Below the pieces are notes generated by a model. That model did no database searches, was not told the DNA's origin, and saw only the letters and a program-made list of their open reading frames with translations. A stretch of DNA of 5,543 bases from Acidobacteriota bacterium (GTDB taxonomy: Bacteria; Acidobacteriota; Terriglobia; Terriglobales; Acidobacteriaceae). Shown piece after piece: positions 1 to 5,543 of the stretch (position 1 is the stretch's first letter; every line of letters begins with the position of its first letter). The stretch lies in NCBI GenBank assembly GCA_025353435.1, contig JANXQR010000491.1, positions 1 to 5,543 on the forward strand, given 5' to 3'. The translations under genes were made by a program, and so were the position numbers.

Positions 1-51
1 CGATCTCTCCTGCGGAGGTTCGGGAGCAAAGAGTGACCGAGCGGTACTCAT
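1..51 (-). CDS. N-terminal fragment of a downstream operon gene (unidentified; possibly TamB-like)
   Basis: On the minus strand an ATG at 51-49 opens a frame that stays open to the window edge and encodes MSTARSLFAPEPPQERS. It is preceded by a strong Shine-Dalgarno GGAGGA (65-60) at an 8-nt spacing. The ATG lies only 14 nt past the TAA stop of the Omp85 gene, so the two are very likely co-transcribed and perhaps translationally coupled. The visible residues are polar, proline-containing and weakly charged, with no hydrophobic segment yet, which would fit a short cytoplasmic tail before a membrane anchor. In many Gram-negative bacteria a TamA/BamA-type gene is followed by tamB, whose product is an inner-membrane-anchored, periplasm-spanning protein, so a TamB-like product is one guess from context. 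Other operon partners are equally possible. That a gene starts here is fairly secure; its identity is not. Confidence 0.62.
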   Translation of the reverse strand, partial: MSTARSLFAPEPPQERS

Positions 52-59
52 ATTCCAAG

Positions 60-65
60 TCCTCC
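60..65 (-). promoter_or_regulatory. Strong ribosome-binding site for the downstream gene
   Basis: GGAGGA read on the minus strand is a near-perfect anti-16S complement, 8 nt before the ATG at 51-49. It begins directly after the TAA stop (68-66) of the Omp85 gene. This layout is typical of translational coupling within an operon, and it is the main evidence that the short open frame at the window edge is a real gene start. Confidence 0.7.
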
Positions 66-3056
66 TTAGAATGCCTGGCCAATGCCAACGAAAGGCTGCG
101 TAGCACTCACGCCATGTACGGGATTGAGATTTTGTCCGAGGTCGAATCGGATGGGGCCGATCGGCGTTACGTATCGGAAGCCAATGCCAACAGTGCTGGA
201 ATAGAGCGAAGTGAATAGGCTGAAGCCAACCCTGGGAAATATATTGCCGCCATCATAAAATGGGACGATACTCAGCCCTTTCTTGATCGGCAAGGGAATC
301 CGGGCTTCAGAGTTGATGATCAACATCTCATTGCCCCCGGCCGGCACCTGAATCTCAGTGCAAGCCGTGCTGGATCCGCTGCTGCATACCTGTACTTGGC
401 GCTGCGGACCGGCGCCATCAAGCGGGAAACCGCGCAGCGAATCGCCGCCTCCCGTGAAAAACGCCTCGCTGACCGGAACGCGGCTGCCATTGAAGGGCTG
501 GGCAAGTCCGATGCGGACGCTGTCGGCCCAAACAATGTTGTGAAACCACTGCTTGTAGAGTGCCGCCTGCCCGGTAAGCTTTATGAAATCGACACTCGAG
601 CCGAGCTTGCTTGTACTGAAGTCGAGCTCAGCGGAACCCAGAACACCGCGATGCTCGTCCAAGGGATTGTCGCGTGTGTCGCGAGTCAGATTCGCCGAAA
701 GTGTGGAGAGGCGCACATTCTGATCTGCCGGCAATACCAACTGCTCAATCAGCACATGGGTGAGATTAGTTTGGCTGAATCCATAACGCAGGAACAGCGT
801 GTTCTTGTATTCCGCATTGAGTGCGCGCTGGATTTGAAATGTAGCCTGCTCCTGCTGCGACGAGAAGATCGGATTCTGTTCGTTCTTCTCGTAAGAGATC
901 GAGGGCGTAGCCTTCCAGGGCGACCAGCGAAACAGGGGATTGATGTAGAAAACAGCGATGCGCTGATCGAGGCGCCCCGCGAAGCCGGTCAAGCTAAGCG
1001 TCTCACCTTTGCCGCGGATGTTGTTCCGGGTGTACTGGAACGTCCCGCGAGGCCCGTAAAAGGTCTTCTGGCTCGTGGTGAAACTTGAGGGCAGTCCGAT
1101 CGGCGGAAGATTGGGCAGTGCCACGGTTCCGCTGGGAATGCTGCCTCCTCGGTTGATCACTTCAAATCCAAAGCCGTAAGTAATGCTGTTGCGCTGCGCC
1201 TCGTGCACCTTGATCAGGACGTCTTCCGAAGTCTGCGTCGTAATCTGGCGCTTTGGATCGACCTCGGCCCAATCGAAGACGCCGGTGTGGTCGTAGAGTT
1301 TGCTCCCCGCGGTCAGTAAGGCCGTCTCGGTGAGCGCGGACTCGGGCTTCAGTCCTGTAATGTCGCCGTCGATGAGCCGCTGCTGGGTATGTGTGCGGCC
1401 GAGAGTCAGCACATCGCCGGTAATCACCTTGGGTCCTTCGTAGATGTGGTACACCACGTTGATGTGGTGCGGATCTTCTTTTGAAACCTCTGACGCGGTT
1501 TCGCGGAAGCTCGAGGTCAGGTAACCAGCCTTGAGATAGTTGGAGACAATAGTCGCGCGGTCCGATGACACGTGGGTTGCCGAGTACGGCTGACCCGCGG
1601 CCACCTTAAGACCCCGCGGCGCATATAGGGAAGCCGGAAAAGTGTCCGCACCTTCCACTTTCAGCGAAGCGACTATGTCACGCGGCCCTTCCGTAACGGC
1701 AAAGGACACATCGATGTTCCCGCCCGAGTTCTTTACAGTGGGCGTCACCTGGGCGTCGCTGAAGCCTTCTGACGCGTACACGGCCTTGAGATTCTTCACG
1801 CTGGAACGGAGAAGCTCTTCACTGAACTTCCCGGAAGAGAACAGATGCTTCTCCTCGATGGCGATATGCGACGTCAGCTCCTCGGATTTGAGGTCCTTAT
1901 TGCCTGTCAACGTCACTTCGTCAACCTTGTGCCTCTTCTCTCTGGCAATGTGATATTCGATCGTGTCGCCCCCGGGCGCGGCCTTGAAATTTGCATCCAC
2001 CTTTACGTCGAAGAACCCTTTGGCCTGGAAGTACGAGGTCAGCGCCCGCCGGCCCTCCTGCACTGTCTCCGGGTCCGCGGGCACGCCCTGGTACATCGGC
2101 AGCAGCGATTTGCGCGTCCAGCTCCAGACGTGCGCACCTGTGATGGCAACGCGAACTTCCGCACCGGGCTTCACGTTCAGATGAATATCCGCGCGGTTGG
2201 TGTCTGCGTGATATTCCGCGCCTGTCAGCGACACCTCCGCGTGAAGCAGTCCCTTATTCTGCAACACGGTTTGCAGGTACTGGATCGCTCTCGTAAGCGT
2301 GGCATAGTGGTAAGTCTTGCCCGCCCGGATGGCTGATTCACGCGAGCGAGCGATCAGCGATTTGAGTTTCTGCTGAAGTTGCTGCTGTTGGTCGGGGGGC
2401 AGTCCCGCAATCTCAACTTCGCCAAATTTGGCGCGTCGGCCCAGCTTCGCGGGAAACTCGATGTTCGCTAACCCGTGTGCCGAATCCACTTTTACTTTTG
2501 AACGCACTTCCGCTTCGAAATAGCCTTCCTGTCGATAAAAGTTCAAAAGGCTCTTGCGGTCCTGCTCTACCTCGCCGGCGCTGTAGGCCATTTGCGCGGG
2601 ATAGTTGGACACTTGGATGAGTCGCGAGTAGGCGAACCTTTCGGCGCCGGGAAATTCAAACACACCGAAATACACCGCCGGCTCCAGCACAAATAGGACC
2701 CGAACACCATTCGCCTCCGGATCAACCTGAACTCGGACAGCCTTGAATTTGCCTGAAGCTTTGATCGCTGCCGCTGTCTGGGTAACTTTGTCCTTGGAAA
2801 ACGGTTCACCGGCTTTTTCCCGGAACAGGGAAGAGAATTGGGCATCGTCCAGTGCGGGTTGTCCAGCTACCCCGATCGTGGAGATATTTTGCCCTTCATA
2901 CGAACTAAACATCTGCTCCGCGGACGCGGGCGTTCGAGGCAGGTCGTCTAATGTTTGTGCGTTTTGAGCCCGAATTGGAAGAACAGCGATGACGCATACG
3001 ACTGCAGTCAGCAACCTGGCACACCGGTATTTGGGGAATAATCGATTCGATTGCAT
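66..3056 (-). CDS. BamA/TamA-family (Omp85) outer-membrane protein with about seven POTRA repeats
   Basis: An Omp85-superfamily protein of 996 residues, numbered from the ATG at 3056. Members sit in the outer membrane and fold or insert beta-barrel proteins (BamA) or help move envelope material (TamA); which one this is cannot be decided. Residues 1-30 form a signal peptide: a basic start with R and K, a hydrophobic core LLTAVVCVIAVLP, and likely cleavage after IRA before QNAQ. About seven POTRA-like repeats follow, roughly at 58-126, 128-203, 209-299, 300-372, 374-456, 458-542 and 543-621. Several have the usual 'GY/GF' near the last helix, for example RQEGYFEAEV and QAKGFFDVKV. The barrel runs from about 624 to 996, with TRDTRDNPLDEHRG at 791-804, the L6 motif GGGDSLRGF at 869-877, GGNEMLIINSEARIPL, a VGIGFRYVTPIGPIRFDLG strand, and a C-terminal Phe. 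E. coli BamA has five POTRAs and TamA three. An in-frame TTG at 3095 would add 13 residues including two Glu before the signal peptide; the ATG is preferred although its SD is poor. Confidence 0.93.
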   Translation of the reverse strand: MQSNRLFPKYRCARLLTAVVCVIAVLPIRAQNAQTLDDLPRTPASAEQMFSSYEGQNISTIGVAGQPALDDAQFSSLFREKAGEPFSKDKVTQTAAAIKASGKFKAVRVQVDPEANGVRVLFVLEPAVYFGVFEFPGAERFAYSRLIQVSNYPAQMAYSAGEVEQDRKSLLNFYRQEGYFEAEVRSKVKVDSAHGLANIEFPAKLGRRAKFGEVEIAGLPPDQQQQLQQKLKSLIARSRESAIRAGKTYHYATLTRAIQYLQTVLQNKGLLHAEVSLTGAEYHADTNRADIHLNVKPGAEVRVAITGAHVWSWTRKSLLPMYQGVPADPETVQEGRRALTSYFQAKGFFDVKVDANFKAAPGGDTIEYHIAREKRHKVDEVTLTGNKDLKSEELTSHIAIEEKHLFSSGKFSEELLRSSVKNLKAVYASEGFSDAQVTPTVKNSGGNIDVSFAVTEGPRDIVASLKVEGADTFPASLYAPRGLKVAAGQPYSATHVSSDRATIVSNYLKAGYLTSSFRETASEVSKEDPHHINVVYHIYEGPKVITGDVLTLGRTHTQQRLIDGDITGLKPESALTETALLTAGSKLYDHTGVFDWAEVDPKRQITTQTSEDVLIKVHEAQRNSITYGFGFEVINRGGSIPSGTVALPNLPPIGLPSSFTTSQKTFYGPRGTFQYTRNNIRGKGETLSLTGFAGRLDQRIAVFYINPLFRWSPWKATPSISYEKNEQNPIFSSQQEQATFQIQRALNAEYKNTLFLRYGFSQTNLTHVLIEQLVLPADQNVRLSTLSANLTRDTRDNPLDEHRGVLGSAELDFSTSKLGSSVDFIKLTGQAALYKQWFHNIVWADSVRIGLAQPFNGSRVPVSEAFFTGGGDSLRGFPLDGAGPQRQVQVCSSGSSTACTEIQVPAGGNEMLIINSEARIPLPIKKGLSIVPFYDGGNIFPRVGFSLFTSLYSSTVGIGFRYVTPIGPIRFDLGQNLNPVHGVSATQPFVGIGQAF

Positions 3057-3144
3057 CGCTGGAGTAGTCAAAATCGCTTGGAATCCCTCTTCCAATCAGA
3101 TGCCTGGAGATTGATGTAGGTTGACCCGCTTGATTCATCACGGA

Positions 3145-3173
3145 ATTGCACTTGATCAACATTCTGATCACAA
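3145..3173 (-). promoter_or_regulatory. Tentative sigma70-type promoter for the Omp85 gene
   Basis: Read on the minus strand, TTGTGA (3173-3168) and TGCAAT (3150-3145) are separated by 17 nt. Each matches the consensus boxes TTGACA and TATAAT at four of six positions. Transcription would begin near 3138, leaving a leader of about 80 nt before the ATG at 3056. The TGAT/ATCA palindromes lie across the spacer and -35 box, so a regulator could act there. The match is weak, and promoter consensus in this phylum is not well fixed. Confidence 0.25.
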
Positions 3174-3359
3174 TCCATCGCGGATTGATGGAGTTTGGTT
3201 CTCAACCTTCCATGAAAATACGGGCACCATCGGTGTAGGTGTGAACGGCAACGCTCCAGCATCCGTTGGGAATCACGATCCACTGCTCGCGACTCCATCG
3301 AACGCTTGTCGCAATTGCGCCTCTTCGCCTTAGTTCCCGCCACGCATCTAAGTCCCTAT

Positions 3360-3387
3360 CCACCCGGCAAACGTTTTTGCCGGATGG
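3360..3387. repeat. Inverted repeat with strong hairpin potential
   Basis: CCGGCAAA (3364-3371) and TTTGCCGG (3376-3383) are perfect inverted arms around the 4-nt loop CGTT. The stem extends past one C/A mismatch by three further pairs, CCA at 3360-3362 with TGG at 3385-3387. This gives 11 paired positions out of 12. No run of T follows on either strand, so it does not look like a standard intrinsic terminator. It lies about 215 nt before the FecR-type gene. It could be a leader RNA structure or a protein-binding palindrome. Confidence 0.6.
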
Positions 3388-3484
3388 TGAAGGCATGGTC
3401 CCGGCGCCACACTTTTTGTGCCACTTTTCTCGGCGAATAGGGTTTCCACCTCATCTGAGGTTTTACGCTTGCGTTGCAGTTCCT

Positions 3485-3513
3485 TTGATTGTGTGACGTA
3501 GAAATTTGATATC
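3485..3513 (+). promoter_or_regulatory. Weak promoter candidate for the FecR/DUF6600 gene
   Basis: TTGATT (3485-3490) and GATATC (3508-3513) are spaced by 17 nt. They match the sigma70 -35 box at four of six and the -10 box at three of six positions. It would place the transcript start about 80 nt before the ATG at 3602 and downstream of the hairpin at 3360-3387. This is only the best visible candidate nearby; the true promoter may lie elsewhere in the gap or use another sigma factor. Confidence 0.15.
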
Positions 3514-3590
3514 CGAAACACCTGGCCTTATCCGCTTGGCTGATTGGTCTTGCCCGGCATGGTCCTGGCAACCTCTCAAGCGGGTCAATG

Positions 3591-3597
3591 AAAGGAA
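3591..3597 (+). promoter_or_regulatory. Ribosome-binding site for the FecR/DUF6600 gene
   Basis: AAAGGAA contains AGGA (3593-3596) with 5 nt between it and the ATG at 3602. This fixes the start of the downstream gene and agrees with the signal peptide that begins at that Met. Confidence 0.65.
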
Positions 3598-3601
3598 CGT
3601 T

Positions 3602-5543
3602 ATGATTCGAGGCTCCGTCTCATCCCTGAAGAAAGTCTTCTTGGCAACCGCCTCGGCAGCTTGCCTGGTGCTCGTCTCGACCCCGTCCCGCGCGCAGGAT
3701 GATCCGCCGCCTCAGGCCGGACGGCTTTCTATCGTCAACGGCACTGTCTCCATTCAACCCGCCGGCACCAACGACTGGGGCCAGGCATACCTCAATTACC
3801 CCGTCGGACCCGGCGACCGCATCTTCACTGATTCCGACGGCCGGGCCGAGATCCAGGTGGGCCGCAGCTACGTCCGCATCGGTCCCAACTCTGATGTCAC
3901 CTTCGTAGATGTAGCGGAAAGCGGCATTACTTTCGGAGTCGCCCAGGGCGCGATGCATATCCGCACCCGAGGCCTGTGGAACGGCCAATCGCTCTACGTT
4001 CAAACGCCCAGCGGCAGCACTACCGTCACCGGGCCTGCAGACTTTCGCGTGGACGTTTACCCCAACGAACAGGCTGCCATCTTTACCAACTACTCTGGCG
4101 ACGTGTACATCTCCGGGGCCAATGACTTTGGCATGGACACCGGCCCGGGCCAAGCCCTCGAACTGGTGGGCACCAACCCCGTGTATCCGCAGTGGCTACA
4201 GCCTGCCGAAGGCGACGATCTCGATCGATGGAGCGAAAGACGCGACCAGCAGATTGCGCAGGTCACTTCCTACCGTTACGTCAGTCAGGAACTTCCCGGT
4301 GCCGAGGATCTGGACGCTTACGGCCAATGGACGCCCGGTACCGATTACGGCGACATGTGGTTCCCCGACGTTCCTCCCGGCTGGTCTCCGTACCACAACG
4401 GACACTGGGTGAATCACGCGCCATGGGGCTGGGTCTGGGTCGAGGATGAGCCGTGGGGCTACGCGCCCTTCCACTTCGGCCGCTGGGTTACATACCGTGG
4501 ACGTTGGGGATGGATTCCCGGTCCCCGCGCCGAGCGTCCTGTCTGGTCGCCCGCCCTGGTCGTTTTCGCTGGCGGCATTCAGAGCGGAGGGGGCGGCGTT
4601 TCGGCCTGGTTCCCGCTTGGTCCCGGCGAGCCGTATCGTCCGTGGTATCCGTGCAGCCCTCGCTATGTTGACCGGGTCAATATTTCCAATATTCAGGAAA
4701 GCCGTCAGGTGCATGTAGAGAAAACCTACGTGAACATCGTCAACGTGACCAATGTTACGAACGTGACCAACATTACCTACGTGAACCGAGCCGTGGGCGT
4801 GACCGCGATGCGACAGCAGGACTTCGCAGCCGGGCGTCCAGCCGCGCAGGCCGCCGTACACGTCGATCAGCAACAGATGGCCCGCGTACAGGTTCTTGCC
4901 CGGCCGGAGGCAGTTCCCACACATGAGGCCACCATCAGCCGCCCGACCGCGCATCCTGTACCGGTTGCGGCGGCGCGCCCAGTCCTGATTAACGCCAAGG
5001 GACTGGCGGTCGCGGCGCAGCCTAAGGCCATGCCTGCCCCGCCGCCGGTTAAGGCCGCGCCGGCGCAACCGCCCCTTCCCAACCGCACGGTTGTGGCTCC
5101 CCCGCCCAACGTAAAAATGACCCAGGCCGCCCGGCAGGCGATGGAGTCCGCTCCGGCTCCCCGTCCCGCACAGCAGCAAATCCCCAATCGTCCCGAGCAG
5201 CCACCCACACCAAACCGGCCACCGGTGAACGCTCCCGCGCCTATTCAGCATCCCGCGCCTGTACCCCCGGCCGAGCCGAAACCAGCCACTATTCCCGCCC
5301 CGGCCGCCAGGCCTCCGGCTCCGCCTGAGCCGCAACCGCCCGTCCGGCCCGTGGAGCGACCGGTGCCCATCCCTCAGCCCCCACCTCCGCCGCGCCCAGC
5401 CGAAAGGCCGGCACCTGCGCCCCAACCTCCACCTCCGCCGCGCCCGGCCGAAAGACCTGCACCTACGCCCCAGCCTCCACCCCCACCAAGGCCCGAACCC
5501 CGGCCCGAAACCCCACCTCCACCCCGGCCCGCTCCGCCGCCAC
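3602..5543 (+). CDS. Secreted FecR-domain / DUF6600-type protein with proline-rich tail (3' end cut off)
   Basis: The frame opens at ATG 3602 after AAAGGAA and remains open to the window edge (647 codons, no stop). Residues 1-31 are a type I signal peptide: basic SLKK, a hydrophobic core, and likely cleavage after SRA before QDD. Cys21 lies inside the core without a proper lipobox, so a lipoprotein is unlikely. Residues about 41-172 form a FecR-like beta domain (RLSIVNGTVSIQ, GDRIFTDSDGRAEIQVG, VQTPSGSTTVTGPADFRV). Residues about 240-307 are an aromatic block of the DUF6600 kind, with PWGWVWVEDEPWGYAPFHFGRWV and RGRWGWIPG. Residues 378-395 repeat Asn-Val-Thr. From about 435 the chain becomes rich in Pro and Ala and ends in 16-residue repeats. 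Classical FecR is an anti-sigma regulator beside a sigma factor and a TonB receptor; neither is seen here and there is no membrane anchor apart from the signal peptide, so a structural periplasmic or surface role is more likely. The precise function is unknown. Confidence 0.9.
   Translation, partial: MIRGSVSSLKKVFLATASAACLVLVSTPSRAQDDPPPQAGRLSIVNGTVSIQPAGTNDWGQAYLNYPVGPGDRIFTDSDGRAEIQVGRSYVRIGPNSDVTFVDVAESGITFGVAQGAMHIRTRGLWNGQSLYVQTPSGSTTVTGPADFRVDVYPNEQAAIFTNYSGDVYISGANDFGMDTGPGQALELVGTNPVYPQWLQPAEGDDLDRWSERRDQQIAQVTSYRYVSQELPGAEDLDAYGQWTPGTDYGDMWFPDVPPGWSPYHNGHWVNHAPWGWVWVEDEPWGYAPFHFGRWVTYRGRWGWIPGPRAERPVWSPALVVFAGGIQSGGGGVSAWFPLGPGEPYRPWYPCSPRYVDRVNISNIQESRQVHVEKTYVNIVNVTNVTNVTNITYVNRAVGVTAMRQQDFAAGRPAAQAAVHVDQQQMARVQVLARPEAVPTHEATISRPTAHPVPVAAARPVLINAKGLAVAAQPKAMPAPPPVKAAPAQPPLPNRTVVAPPPNVKMTQAARQAMESAPAPRPAQQQIPNRPEQPPTPNRPPVNAPAPIQHPAPVPPAEPKPATIPAPAARPPAPPEPQPPVRPVERPVPIPQPPPPPRPAERPAPAPQPPPPPRPAERPAPTPQPPPPPRPEPRPETPPPPRPAPPP
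4733..4786 (+). repeat. Imperfect 9-bp tandem repeat encoding Asn-Val-Thr units
   Basis: Six consecutive 9-bp units encode NIV, NVT, NVT, NVT, NIT and YVN (residues 378-395 of the FecR/DUF6600 protein). Codons vary between units (AACGTGACC, AATGTTACG, AACATTACC), so the period is kept at protein level and is not a recent slippage product. The pattern puts a branched hydrophobic residue at every third position. Confidence 0.75.
5354..5497 (+). repeat. Three tandem 48-bp repeats encoding a 16-residue proline-rich unit
   Basis: Units at 5354-5401, 5402-5449 and 5450-5497 encode ERPVPIPQPPPPPRPA, ERPAPAPQPPPPPRPA and ERPAPTPQPPPPPRPE. They lie in frame in the tail of the FecR/DUF6600 protein, and similar Pro/Arg/Glu sequence continues to the window edge. 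Each unit has nine prolines including a run of five. Units 2 and 3 differ at ten codons, eight of them synonymous, so the protein sequence is better conserved than the DNA. Confidence 0.85.

Larger units (their letters stand above)
3057..3601. other. Long divergent intergenic region, no credible gene
   Basis: This 545-bp stretch separates two genes transcribed away from each other, so it should contain both promoters. Short open frames occur on both strands, but their translations have no recognisable motif, signal peptide or convincing ribosome-binding site and I do not call them genes. Its content is a cluster of TGAT/ATCA half-sites (about 3112-3190), the 10-bp palindrome CGCAATTGCG at 3310-3319, a strong hairpin at 3360-3387, weaker hairpins at 3408-3420 and 3448-3461, and a TTTT run at 3461-3464. 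I matched it to no known riboswitch or small RNA by eye. Confidence 0.75.

Noticed and set aside
396..1088. 230-codon open frame on the plus strand opposite the Omp85 gene
   Set aside because: It is antisense to the conserved barrel region, has no recognisable motif, and its open length follows from codon bias of the real gene.
1845..2336. 163-codon plus-strand open frame opposite the POTRA region
   Set aside because: No domain and no ribosome-binding site; the minus-strand POTRA repeats are convincing in the same interval.
3057..3095. TTG start at 3095 for the Omp85 gene
   Set aside because: It would put MEEGFQAILTTPA, with two acidic residues, before a signal peptide that starts well at the ATG at 3056. 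It cannot be fully excluded because the ATG has no good SD and the TTG has a weak CAGG.
3360..3387. Hairpin as an intrinsic terminator
   Set aside because: No T run follows the stem on either strand, and the flanking genes both point away from it, so neither needs a terminator there.
3340..3480. Cyclic di-GMP or other known riboswitch in the leader
   Set aside because: I compared by eye with remembered conserved cores and found no match; the hairpins alone do not support a named class.
3068..3571. Several short open frames on both strands of the intergenic region
   Set aside because: They overlap each other, have Arg/His/Ser-rich shadow-like composition, and lack ribosome sites or protein motifs.
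3602..3664. Lipoprotein signal at Cys21 of the FecR/DUF6600 protein
   Set aside because: The residues before the Cys are SAA, not a standard lipobox, and the hydrophobic core continues past it to a good SRA cleavage site.
4196..5425. 409-codon open frame on the minus strand opposite the FecR/DUF6600 gene
   Set aside because: The translation is almost wholly Arg, Gly and Leu, as expected for the antisense of GC-rich, proline-coding sequence. It shows no domain, and the plus-strand frame has clear domains and a ribosome site.

Overview
The window carries two large, divergently transcribed genes for envelope proteins, separated by an unusually long non-coding gap, plus the first codons of a third gene at the left edge. 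Protein style suggests a soil or subsurface Acidobacteriota, probably class Terriglobia. The main reason is that a secreted FecR-domain protein with a Trp/Gly-rich DUF6600-type block, an Asn-Val-Thr run and a long proline tail is, from memory, typical of that group. This is an inference; no rRNA or other phylogenetic marker is present.

Minus strand, 3056 down to 1: a BamA/TamA-like Omp85 outer-membrane protein with a signal peptide, about seven POTRA-like repeats and a 16-strand-type barrel carrying the L6 'LRGF' motif. Its TAA stop touches a GGAGGA ribosome-binding site, and an ATG 14 nt past the stop opens a further reading frame that leaves the window after 17 codons. This looks like a tight two-gene operon. 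By analogy with tamA-tamB the second gene could be a TamB-type partner, but 17 residues cannot prove it.

Middle, 3057-3601: 545 bp with no credible gene. It holds a cluster of TGAT/ATCA half-sites near the Omp85 gene, a strong imperfect hairpin at 3360-3387, two weaker hairpins after it, and only weak promoter candidates. It presumably contains both divergent promoters.

Plus strand, 3602 to the window end: a secreted FecR/DUF6600-type protein, open at the right edge (647 codons visible, no stop). It has an N-terminal signal peptide, a FecR-like beta domain, an aromatic Trp/Gly repeat block, a period-3 Asn-Val-Thr stretch, and a proline-rich tail ending in three 16-residue repeats.

Both main products act beyond the inner membrane. 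The Omp85 protein would fold or insert outer-membrane proteins, or move material across the periplasm; the FecR/DUF6600 protein is probably a periplasmic or surface scaffold of unknown role. The shared upstream region allows co-regulation but does not show it. I found no tRNA, rRNA, CRISPR array, insertion sequence or defence system.
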